The notes under the pieces: generated by a model
Told to the model about the DNA's origin: nothing
The model's database searches: none
Seen by the model: the letters and a program-made list of their open reading frames with translations, nothing else
Assembly (NCBI GenBank): GCA_003184365.1
Contig: NKYR01000036.1
Location: 268,480-332,479, forward strand
DNA: 64,000 nucleotides
Direction: 5' to 3'
Origin: Evernia prunastri
Lineage: Eukaryota; Ascomycota; Lecanoromycetes; Lecanorales; Parmeliaceae
Program-made: the position numbers and the translations under genes
Shown: piece after piece, positions 33,999 through 43,412 of the stretch
Numbering within the stretch: position 1 is the stretch's first letter
Layout: each line of letters starts with the position of its first letter

Positions 33999-34907
33999 AT
34001 GGTCATCAGTTCGTATAGGCTACGAACCGCATTCCCCAGCATCAACCTTCGTCGTTCCTACACTCCCAAGCCCGCAAGATGGCGTGCTCTGGGCACCTTG
34101 GAAGATGGCAGCTTGCAGAGCTTTCGCGAGAAGGCATTTATCCCGTCAAAGCCAGCTCTACTACCCAAAGCATATTTCATTACACTACCAAGCATACAGA
34201 AATGGTTCTGTAACGCCGAAGATGAGAAGGGAGGGGTAGCTCTCAACCACTCACATCTCAGCAAATTCGGCGATTCCATAGTGCCCCTGGAATTCACTCG
34301 TCTATCTACACCATCTACCGGGGACCAGGACGATGACACCTTCCAGAGGGCAGAGGTGCCTTTCTACATATTCCTGGAATGGACCAAATCAGCATCTCTG
34401 GAGACTTCCGAGCGGCTCTATCTCGCACAAGCATCTTTCGCTAGCCTACCGGAAGCTTTGAGAAAAGATTTGCCTACGCCTGAGATTGTGGCAAAATCTG
34501 GGACGGGAGATATCTATGACACGAATATCTGGATGGGCATTCCACCCACGTACACACCACTCCATCGTGACCCAAACCCAAACCTCTTTGTGCAGCTTGC
34601 CGGTCATAAGACTGTGCGGATAATGCCGCCGGAAATGGGGGACAAGGTGTTCGCGCAGGTCCAAATGGCTTTAGGCCGGTCAGGATCCGCGGCTTTCAGA
34701 GGGGAAGATATGATGAAGGGGAGGGAGAAGAAATTGCTCGAGGACCAAGTCTGGAATGACACGTCCCTGCTGGAAGAGGTTGGCGAGGCTGGATTGGAAG
34801 CACATGTCGGGCGAGGCGATGGCCTATTTATCCCCAAAGGATGGTGGCACAGTGTCAAGGGCGTGGGCGAGGGTATCACAGGATCGGTGAACTGGTGGTT
34901 CCGGTGA
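33999..34907 (+). CDS. JmjC/cupin-type Fe(II)/2-oxoglutarate oxygenase
   Basis: A single exon from ATG 33999 codes for 302 residues; the frame is open further upstream but lacks an ATG. The iron-binding facial triad is visible: His189-x-Asp191 in PLHRDPNPNLF and His284 in IPKGWWHSVKG. Typical neighbours are present (LFVQLAGHKTVRIMPP, and the final SVNWWFR). The first about 25 residues are Arg/Ser-rich with few acids (SSYRLRTAFPSINLRRSY) and would fit a mitochondrial presequence; that is inference. Members of this cupin_8-like group hydroxylate proteins or RNA. Target unknown. It is followed 246 nt downstream by a CIA30-domain gene on the same strand. Confidence 0.85.
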   Translation: MVISSYRLRTAFPSINLRRSYTPKPARWRALGTLEDGSLQSFREKAFIPSKPALLPKAYFITLPSIQKWFCNAEDEKGGVALNHSHLSKFGDSIVPLEFTRLSTPSTGDQDDDTFQRAEVPFYIFLEWTKSASLETSERLYLAQASFASLPEALRKDLPTPEIVAKSGTGDIYDTNIWMGIPPTYTPLHRDPNPNLFVQLAGHKTVRIMPPEMGDKVFAQVQMALGRSGSAAFRGEDMMKGREKKLLEDQVWNDTSLLEEVGEAGLEAHVGRGDGLFIPKGWWHSVKGVGEGITGSVNWWFR

Positions 34908-35153
34908 AGAAGCGTATGCTGGTGGTGGTTGTGACAACCTGCTTTGGGTCTGCCTTCAGCTATTACGATGCAGTTCAGTCCCTTTTCATTGCGCTAGCAG
35001 CTCTTGAATAGCAGAAGATAGAAGGCCATCCACTACCATAGAGGCCCAAAGGTGTCCAGCAGCTAGCAAGTATTCAAATACCTCTAACTCTTTAAATACG
35101 CAATCTACACGTGTTTCTCTTGCCTGGAATGTTCCAATATTGATGTTCTCCAA

Positions 35154-36069
35154 ATGGACACAACACTCGCACCCTACGTACTTTTCGGTTCGACCAAGTA
35201 TCTCTCCCCCATCAGCCATTTCCCCCCCTCATCTCTCCCACAACCTAACCATTCACAGACCATGGATACCCCCACCCTGGATAACGACCGACGACCGAGT
35301 CCGCGGCGGCGCTTCCCAATCCTACCTTTCACCCCTCCCTAACAACTCCGCCAAATTCCACGGGCACCTTGACACCACCACGCTCGGCGGAGCCGGCTTC
35401 GCGTCGCAATTCAGCCCCCCGGAAGCCGCGGGGCCCGAAAAGGACGAAGACGGCGGGGCCGAGGGGAGCTGGGACTTGAGCGCTTACGACGGCATCGAGG
35501 TGGAGGTGGGAAAGGGCGACGGGAAGATTTACACGTTGATCTTGAAGGACGAGGAGGCGGCTGGCAAGAGGGAGGACGGGAGGGAGAAGGCGGGGATCAA
35601 TTGGGAGGTGGACTTCAAGGTTGGGGAGGAAGAGGATGGGGGTGAGGAAGGGGGCGAGAAAGAGGGCGGAGGTGATGTGACCAGGATCTGGGTGCCGTGG
35701 AAGGAACTCAAGGCTACTTTTAGGGGCAAGGAGAAGAAAGACGCGGGGGAGCTGAAGAAGGGCGAGGTCAGGAGGATAGGGTTGATGATGAGGAGGTGAG
35801 CATCATGGCTGCGAGGATTCCGTCTTGTGAACACGAGCTGATCTACAATCAGCTACTTTGGAAAGCAAGAAGGCGACTTCAGCGTCGTGCTGAGGTCCAT
35901 CTGCGCAAGGAAGGCTTTCTCAAGGGACGAGCAGAGGAACGCTACGGACGCTGTAGCCGGCTCGCAAGGATCTATGTCCGGTGGCACGGACACGGAGACT
36001 CGACTGCCTGGGGAGGAAAGACGGACTGGCTTACTCGACTGGTTCTCAGGCTTCTGCACCGTTTCCTGA
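35154..36069 (+). CDS. CIA30 (NDUFAF1-like) domain protein
   Basis: Exons 35154-35197, 35259-35795 and 35853-36069 give 265 residues. The CIA30 fold is recognised from PWIPPPWITTDDRVRGGASQ, LGGAGFASQ, WDLSAYDGIEVEV and, across intron 2, LMMRSYFGKQEGDFSVVLRSI. CIA30 proteins help assemble mitochondrial complex I; the fold is also found in carbohydrate-binding-like proteins. This copy has no clear mitochondrial presequence and carries Glu/Gly-rich insertions (for example EEEDGGEEGGEKEGGGD) in the middle. It may be a paralogue with another location. The first exon has only 14 codons; the join was chosen because it gives FGSTKPWIP, as in other ascomycetes. Confidence 0.85.
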
Positions 36070-36972
36070 GGAAAGGGCGTGAATGGTCGGACTCTCTGGC
36101 TGGCTACCTGTCGCCGGTCTGCACTGGCTTACGTCAGAGAGGGCCTGGTGTGCAAAGCGTTGATCTGACCTAGAGCATCATTATCCCGGACGTCTTCGAG
36201 ACCCAACAGCGAGCGTAACGCAGAGCAGCAATCGCCAAAAGTATTGTACTGACATCAAGCATGCATTGTAGCTGAAACGTCGCTCCGTATCGATCAGCAT
36301 CTAGTACAGAAGCAAAAGCAGACTCAACCCATAGACGCGACGTAAAAAGATCAGACCGATCATGGCGAACGCCTGTAGAACGCTCCGCTTTGCCCCGTGA
36401 GCGCAAACCCAGAACATATAGCGCCTGTGCTACCACTCAACCGTGCATTTACCATGGAACAATGACAAAAACAAGTGAGACGTGAGGTGGAACATAGCTC
36501 GATGATGGCAACCGTCGAGCAGAATCTGCCAATGTCGTACAACGCTCTAGTATTTTGATTCGAAGCTTCGAAAACGTGACCGCTGATTTGAGGCTTTGGG
36601 GGTGAGGAACGCATGGAAGGCACCAAAGGCGGGCCGTCCGCGAACCCTCCCAACGCAGCTTAGATTCTTACACGTATCACAAGCACGCGAAGTCCTTGCT
36701 TCGTGGGCTTTTCGGCTTGTCAAAGATTGTTGGTGAAAGCTGAGAACGCGGTCAGGCTTGACGGCAACAAAGAAGCTTCAGAGAGAACAGCGATGCACAA
36801 CGAACATTCCCATAGTAGATGCAGATCTGGACCTTCTTTGTAAGGAACGTCCCGAACGAGCAGAGATTCCCTTTTCCAATTGACGGAGGGGCGATGCCTG
36901 ACCATTACTCCAATCCCCTTTTGCGGAATAACAATCCACTCCCAAACTCCAAGGTTCCTCGGCTTCTTTCTC
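36070..36972. other. Intergenic, no gene seen
   Basis: This is 903 nt between convergent genes. Minus-strand frames at 36170-36436 and 36720-36980 lack starts or conserved features and are not accepted. Confidence 0.4.
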
Positions 36973-37476
36973 CTACGCATTCCTATCCGTCTTCCACTCC
37001 CTTTTGTCCGGCTTGAACTTCGCCAAGTGGTCTTCGTCTATGCCCTTGTTATGTTCCTTTATGAAATACGAGTCTGGCTCGCGAGTCTCGTGTCTTGTCT
37101 CTCCTGGCCCCAAAGCTGCCTGGCCTGCCCCAAATCTGGAACTGGCGGGACCGGCTGCCGTCGGTCTGGTCTCTGGTTCTGACTGGCCAGCCACGGCTGT
37201 CGGCGCGTTTGATCTGAGGTCCATTTCCACTGGAGTAGGATACACGCACTGCAAGGCTCGTTGTCTGCAGGTTCGGCATGGTGTCTCGCCATCGCATTCT
37301 GAAACGTACCGACTGCACTCAAGACAAGCTCGCTGGGTTCGACTTGGATAAACGCAATTCAACGAGTAATGTCCGCAGCGATGACAAGGTAATTGGCCGT
37401 TGCACGGAGAAGTGCTGTCAATGCACTGGTGACATGCCGACTGAACCCGACTTCCCTCCTGTTTACGGTCCATCAT
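36973..37476 (-). CDS. Small protein with two tandem Zn2Cys6-like clusters
   Basis: From ATG 37476 the frame codes for 167 residues. Two successive motifs each fit C-x2-C-x6-C-x5-C-x2-C-x6-C exactly: Cys15-18-25-31-34-41 and Cys51-54-61-67-70-77, each ending CVYP. Between Cys2 and Cys3 the usual basic DNA-contact residues are replaced (IDSTSP and SRYVSE), so DNA binding in the usual way is doubtful. The rest is low-complexity and basic at the end. There is no regulatory domain. It could be an intact small regulator, a dominant-negative-like fragment, or the remnant of a larger factor. The frame is open upstream without ATG, so a 5' exon is possible. Confidence 0.6.
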   Translation of the reverse strand: MMDRKQEGSRVQSACHQCIDSTSPCNGQLPCHRCGHYSLNCVYPSRTQRACLECSRYVSECDGETPCRTCRQRALQCVYPTPVEMDLRSNAPTAVAGQSEPETRPTAAGPASSRFGAGQAALGPGETRHETREPDSYFIKEHNKGIDEDHLAKFKPDKREWKTDRNA

Positions 37477-38308
37477 GTGGGACAATGAGCAGACTGTGCG
37501 CCCACACAGCGGACGAGAGACAAGAGTCCCTAGCGTTGGTTGTAGCGGTACCAATCAAGACCAACAGCTTTAAAATAGTGGCGAGTCTGCGGCCTCGGAC
37601 TGACTGTGCCTGTGCTATCAAGCTGTTGGCTGCAACACGGCGGAGCGCGTTCGCGAATGGATGGGTTTGGTAAGTACTACGGAAAAGAGTGAGCTCTTGA
37701 AGGATAGTGTATAAATTGCAAGGGACGCGAATTTTGCTGTCCTCATTCATCGTCATTCTGAGCAGATCATCCCATCAAAGTGATGCCCAACATGATGCCG
37801 GAGCTGGAATAAGTAATAGATCAATCACAACCCGACCCCCTCTGATGCGAGGCAGTCCTAGCTGCAGCGTTAGTGCGCTAACAAGATATCATTATTTTCG
37901 AATCAGAAGCGACCAATCGATTAAATGCCCGATGGACGACAAGAGTCAGAAAGTCAGCCACAGAGGTGTCTGGTTGCATAACCAAGTAGCGAAGTGTGGC
38001 AGAAATCAATCAGCCAGTTCCACCCATGCTTCTCGATCGATGGCTATAGATCATTGCGTCTTTCGACAACATATCTGCTGACCATCGTTCTCGTTGATCA
38101 TTACGAGCTCACAAAGTGTCTCAAGGAGATACATAGCCTCGCTATCTTGGAAGGACTTCGCCTTTGTAGAGTGTCTCGCTCCCGCGGTGCGTCGCTCCTT
38201 GCCATCATGATTCGTAGATGACGCATTTTGGGCACCGACGGGCCATTGTCGAGAGTTGTTGCCCCTCATTTCATATTGTGTTCGCAGCCTTCGTTCGGCG
38301 TTCGCACG
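37477..38308. other. Intergenic, no gene seen
   Basis: This is 832 nt between the tandem zinc-cluster gene and the 3' end of the peroxiredoxin-like gene, both minus strand. No motif is assigned. Confidence 0.35.
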
Positions 38309-38982
38309 TCATCGTTCCTCCACGGCCTTGACAGCTTCCTCAAAGTCCGGTATCCAGTCTGCCCTCCCAGCAGCCCCTCCCCAGCTGATCACTCCATTCC
38401 CATCCACCGCAAAGCTTCCGCTGGTCTGCCACCTGTTCCCACTCTCCGTAGGCCTATTCCACTTTAAAATCTAATTAGTAATACTTTCCACGAATGTGTT
38501 TGGGTACTCATATCGAGGTATGGATTGGCACAGAGAGTCCTGGGAAAGCTGCTTACAATACCCTGCTCTTTTCCTAGTTTGTATACGTTCCACAGGCTCG
38601 CTGGATTCAGCACGTGCCAGAAGCTGCTCACGCCCAGGCCCCAATGTGCAAATAGCTCCCTCTCATTATCTACTAGGATGCGGACGTTTTCGGCGCCGCC
38701 AATGGCTTCAAGCCATTTGTGGGTGGCGGATTGATCGCTGTGGGAGACGGCAATGAAGTTGATGGAAGGGTGGGCAAAAGCCGCAGCACGAAACGTAAGG
38801 AATTTTTTTTCAGCAAAGGGGCATCCGCAATGGCGAAGGAACGTAAGGATTGTAGGTTTCTTATCGGAGGTGGGAAGTTGTAGCTTTGATATCGAGGGGG
38901 CGGTAGCTCCGATGGAGGGTACAGGAGATGTGGGGAGCCGGGAAGGGGCAATCCATGATGCCGCCTCTTGTTGGAAGGTCAT
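38309..38982 (-). CDS. Peroxiredoxin-like (AhpC/TSA_2, AAED1-type) protein
   Basis: Exons 38982-38557 and 38461-38309 give 192 residues. The thioredoxin-like fold is recognised from ILTFLRHCGCPFAEK, with the redox Cys pair CGC, then FIAVSHSDQSATHKWLEAIGG and, after the intron, GIWNRPTESGNRWQTSGSFAVD and ADWIPDFEEAV. Members of this family (human PRXL2C/AAED1 and many fungal proteins) have an uncharacterised oxidoreductase role. The intron acceptor AAAG|TGG was chosen because it restores the conserved WNRPTESG block. There is no signal peptide, so it is probably cytosolic. Confidence 0.87.
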
Positions 38983-40090
38983 GATGAGTGTAAAGTGAAA
39001 TGATGCTATCGAGTCTCGATAATTTGGGAGATTGCTCAGGGCGATGGAGGGCTGAAGGGCAAGAGAGGTACCTGGTACTAGTACCCATGTCTTGTCGGCA
39101 GATCTTCACGACCTTGTCCCTTGGTGCCCCTGGAAACAAGTTCAAGGTTTTTACAAAACATGAGGTTGATGTGGTATATAAGACACAAACATGATATCTA
39201 ACATCTATGCCTACTTATCTTTCCTGAACCTTGAAGACGTCTGTTTAATGAAAGGGGCTGAAATAACAAGGTAAGTTAATTGGTGAAGGATGAATGTTAA
39301 TATGGGATCGCATCAGTAGAGCAATCAAGCGGCCCTCTTTCCTCTTTGCTCTTTGCTCTCCATACTTGACAAGTGAGATATAGGTAATGATCGGGTTGGT
39401 GGCATGAGTGGCAAACATAAAATGACCGGAACCTCTTAATGTACGAAGTCAGGCAAGGTGCTTTAAGCGGGGCTCTCCACCTCCTAGATCCATCATATTT
39501 TGATTTACATCGGAGCATACAAGCTTCTCTACAGGTCAATTCAATCCTTTCATTCTCCGAAAAATATGTATGTATCCTCAGAGTATATAGTCACTCCTAC
39601 CGGACAACGTCGGCCATCTGCTCATCTGCTCACCCGCTTATCTGCTCATCTGCTCGTCTACCTCTGCATATGCATATGCAGCTTGCAAAGACTGCAGACT
39701 GCAAGCCCCCGCAAGGAGATTGAATCTAGGAGATTATATCTAATAACCCTTGGGAAAAAGAATGCACCCAAGTAATTGTACAACATGTGAAAAAATGGGG
39801 TATCTGGCTATGATGACAAGTCATGGGAATTATTGTTATTAGATGAGTAAAGTATCAAATCTTTGTACCATCATTTGCTCTGGCAGAGAGCCGAAGCGCT
39901 TCCCACACATGATACGACAAGAGCATTGTCCCATATGTATCTGAATACGCCTGCAATGCGCATGCAATACAAATGCACCCCTCAAGCAACGCAGTCGTCA
40001 AATATTGTCCTTCATTCAATCATATGGTCCAGGAACACTTTCTTGCCATCCACTCGAAGTAACCGTAGGCCACTTCCCCGCCTGGTAAGG
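38983..40090. other. Intergenic, no gene seen
   Basis: This is 1.1 kb. It holds the promoter of the peroxiredoxin-like gene at its left end and the 3' flank of the MFS gene at its right. An imperfect tandem run of ATCTGCTC units occurs at about 39614-39655. Confidence 0.4.
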
Positions 40091-41831
40091 CTAGTAGGTA
40101 AATCGAAACCTAGGATGGTCATCGCCAAGGTTCTCCACCTCCTCCTTAGCTAGACTCAGCCTGCCATCCCTCTCGCCTCTCTCCCTCTTCCGATTTTCAA
40201 GTCTCAGACCAATGGCAAGGACTGTGCAAGCAATTCCACACATCCACAACAGTGCCAGTGAAACCCCATAACCCACCGGGTACCTGGGCGCCTGCTTCGT
40301 TATGTAGATGTTGCTGGCGACAATACCGCCCAAATTGCCGAAACCAATCTGCATGGCCGCGTTGATGTTTCGTTTGTAGTGGCCACCCATGTTATTGCTC
40401 AACCATACCAGAGTGATGGGCTGAGTGATGTAACCACCAGCCATGACGAGATAGACGGCAAAATAGCGAGCGCCGACCGAGACCGACCCTTGCGCAAGCA
40501 GGATGATGTATCCTATGCTCGCGATTACAACGCCGAGCATGGCAAAAGCATAGCGATGGCGGAGATGGTCGGTCAATAACGCGGATACGAGACAAGTCAC
40601 TGCGGCGACAATGTAGATGGGGATCGAAAGGACTTGGGCATGGACGGCAGTCCATCCCAATTGTTTGAGAATTGTTGGAGTGAAGAAAGAGGTACTATAA
40701 CCCGTATTGTTGACACCGAGATACATAAGAATCCTATGGGCTGATGAGTCCAGGAGAAGGAGGGCGCATGAAACCGTTGACTTGGGAAGAGTAGGGGGGG
40801 GGGAGGCAGAGGAAGTACATACCCTATGTAAATCTTCCAGTCACCAAAGGCCCGCCGCCTGACTTTGCTGTCCAATCGGTCCATTCTGGCATCCGCCACA
40901 TCTTCGCTCAACCGACGGACGAGCAGCTGCCGCTCGTCGGGACTCAGAAACTTAGCTGTTTCGGGCCAATCGACGATGAAGAATCTGGAAACGACGGCGA
41001 CGACAAATGTGGCGAGACCTTCTATGATGAAGATCCAGCGCCAGCCATCGTAACCACCGATCCCTGCCATTTTCGCCAAGGCATATGCAAGAAGCTGCAA
41101 GGAAGTTAGGCATGGCCGCAGGAGTTGGCAAGGTCTTGTAGGGTACGCACCCCACTCCATGCCCCAGCCAAGATGACGGCAGAGAAGAACAGATTGAACC
41201 TCCATTGTAATTCGTATCGCCGGTAGTACATCGACATCAGGTAGATGCACCCTATCTCATCTTAGAAATGTCTAGGTCCTGGCTTTGGCGGATCATCTCA
41301 CCCGGAAAGAAACCGGCTTCACAAAGCCCGAGCAAGAACCTGCACACAACAAGGCCAGCGTAACTTTTGGTGACCCCCATGCAAACAGTGACAATGCCTG
41401 TATTCAACCGTCAATTTGAAAAAGTGGAATGGACACGGCGGACCTATACCCCAAAGCATCATGATGGAACTCAACCATGTCGAGGGCGCGATCTTCCTGA
41501 TCAACAGATTGCTGGGCACTTCGAACAGAATGTAAGGTATAAAGAAGACAAAGAGAGCAACATTGTAATCTTGGCCCTCCATTTTGAGGTCCTTTTCCAG
41601 ACCCTGGAGACGTGCATTACCAATATTGATCCGGTCGATGAAAGCCAATGAATAAAGAAAGGAAAGCACTGGGATAACGTAGAGGTCACATTTGCGGACG
41701 AGTCGCTTCTCAGCAGCTCGATCGATGGGCTCAAGGTGAGCAAGGTCGTGGCTAAGGCCGTCTTCAGAAGTGCTCATACTGCCAGGAAAGCAGTCGGATT
41801 GGACTGGCTTCTCATACATGCTGATATCCAT
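40091..41831 (-). CDS. MFS permease, Dal5/Tna1-like anion:cation symporter family
   Basis: Five exons, 41831-41450, 41397-41302, 41251-41151, 41094-40823 and 40733-40091, give 497 residues. Twelve hydrophobic segments are expected. The family signatures are IPVLSFLYSLAFIDRINIGNAR in TM1, GLCEAGFFPGCIYLMSMYYRR between TM4 and TM5, and GGYDGWRWIFIIEGL at TM6. The N-terminal about 45 residues and C-terminal tail are cytoplasmic. Family members import organic anions such as allantoate, nicotinate, pantothenate or biotin; the substrate here is not predictable. The start at 41831 is the first ATG in a frame open further upstream. It is divergent to the alpha-glucosidase gene. Confidence 0.92.
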
Positions 41832-43412
41832 GATTAGGTAGCCAAGACGAGTTTCAGAGAAGATGGTTTGGAAGAGGAAAGGGCGAATGGGGTCCAATCG
41901 AAGGTACAATGGGCGAGCTCCTGGCTCTAAGAAGGGAGGCGGGCGGGAGATATACAAAAAGGCTTGGTGCACGGTTTTGAGAGCATCAATCCGTGCAGAA
42001 TTAATTGAAATCAAGAATGATCACAGGGAATAGCAAGGCGATATATTCAGCCTGCCCAAGGGATGATAGCATTCCAGAACGCGCCTTCCATCTTGCCGGG
42101 GAGAAACGCCTCAGTCATGATGAGAAATAATTATACCAGCAGCAAATATGACCAAGATAGGAAGCTAAGCTGGTCTCCGCCCAAATTGCAGTCTCTAAGG
42201 TGCCAAGGAAGGAGCGGCTCAGGATATATGGAGGAGGAGAGGGTCTGATAGGCGGATCTTGAAGGATAGCTGCACGCACAACCGCTGAGATTGAAATGAT
42301 ATCGGTTGTCCTTGCTTGGGAGAGTTACCGCATGGTCTGCAGATGAGCGTCGTCGGTAATTGCGGATAGATTCTTGGATTTTTATTCTCCGTAAAATGTA
42401 GGCAGACTTGAGACATGCCAGCTCTGTCGGGTCCCCTAACCTTCTTTCCAAAACATTAAGTAGTGTAGGTATACCTATCTCTTCGGAACCCCTCGGCACT
42501 CACGAGTCCTTTTTTTTTTTTTTTTTTTTTTCGCCAGCTCAGGTCGGAGCCCCGCAATCACTTGGTAGAGTAATTGGTAGACTAATAAGGTAGAGGGTAT
42601 CAGTCGCGTAATTAGTAATAACAGTGACAAGGAGGAAGGAAGAAAGCAGCTCGAGTCCTATGAGAGGGGTTCTTTCGCGTCCCTGCATCCAAAATTGTCA
42701 TGGGTAGTCACGGTCCGATATGCCCGGCAGATCACGTTCTTGCCAAGTTTTATAAGGTATACTTGCACCGAGCGTGGCCGATTTGCTTGACTCCAGAGCT
42801 TAGAGGAGGAGAAAGAAGAAGAAGAAGGTGGAGGAGGAAGAGGAGGAGGAAGAGGAGGAGGAGAATATTGGTCAAAAGGTGGTTGTCCCTAACATGCTAG
42901 CAGTGCCTGGCCGCGCTTTGGCCTTTTCTCGTGAGCAGGCACTGAAGTAGAATTCTGAGCCTTTGATCAATCTTTATTCTTTATTATTGCATTCGCAATA
43001 TCGTCAAACTGACAATGATGCTGTACGTCTGTGCTTTACAGTTATACTTAGTAAGGTAGTATCATGCCAACACACTAAATAAGTAAGTAGGTAGCGTAGA
43101 GTACCGGGGGCACGGGTTAGGGGGCGTGAAAGATGCTTTTGGGCCAGCCCGAGCCAGCCTGGCCCCGCCAGGCCCGGCTCTCGTTAAGCTAATAAGTCCT
43201 TCTGGCTAAGGGACCCTTAAATTGTAGGGTCCTCTAGTTGAGAATCATGAGGGTAGACAATCGAGTGACTTTGCATCCAACCTCAAATCCTCAGTCTTTC
43301 TTCCTTCCGTGTTTCGTTCTTTCTTTCTTTCTTTCTTTCTTCCTTTCTTCCTTTCTTTCTTGCACACTCATCTCTTCATTATCTCACCTTTGCTCCTTCT
43401 GATCCCTAAACC
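41832..43412. promoter_or_regulatory. 1.6-kb divergent region MFS permease / alpha-glucosidase
   Basis: This long shared upstream region contains a 22-nt T run (42510-42531) and a GAA/GAG purine tract (42802-42865). It also holds a GC-rich near-perfect hairpin, GAGCCAGCCTGGC/GCCAGGCCCGGCTC (about 43151-43180), and a TTTC microsatellite (43315-43362) directly upstream of the alpha-glucosidase start. No coding frame is accepted here. Confidence 0.5.

Noticed and set aside
36170..36980. Minus-strand frames that could continue the tandem zinc-cluster gene
   Set aside because: There are stops between them, no splice path that keeps frame, and no similarity to regulatory domains.
39439..39775. Short + strand frames in the 38.98-40.09 kb gap
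   Set aside because: Composition comes from simple ATCTGCTC repeats; no conserved start or domain.
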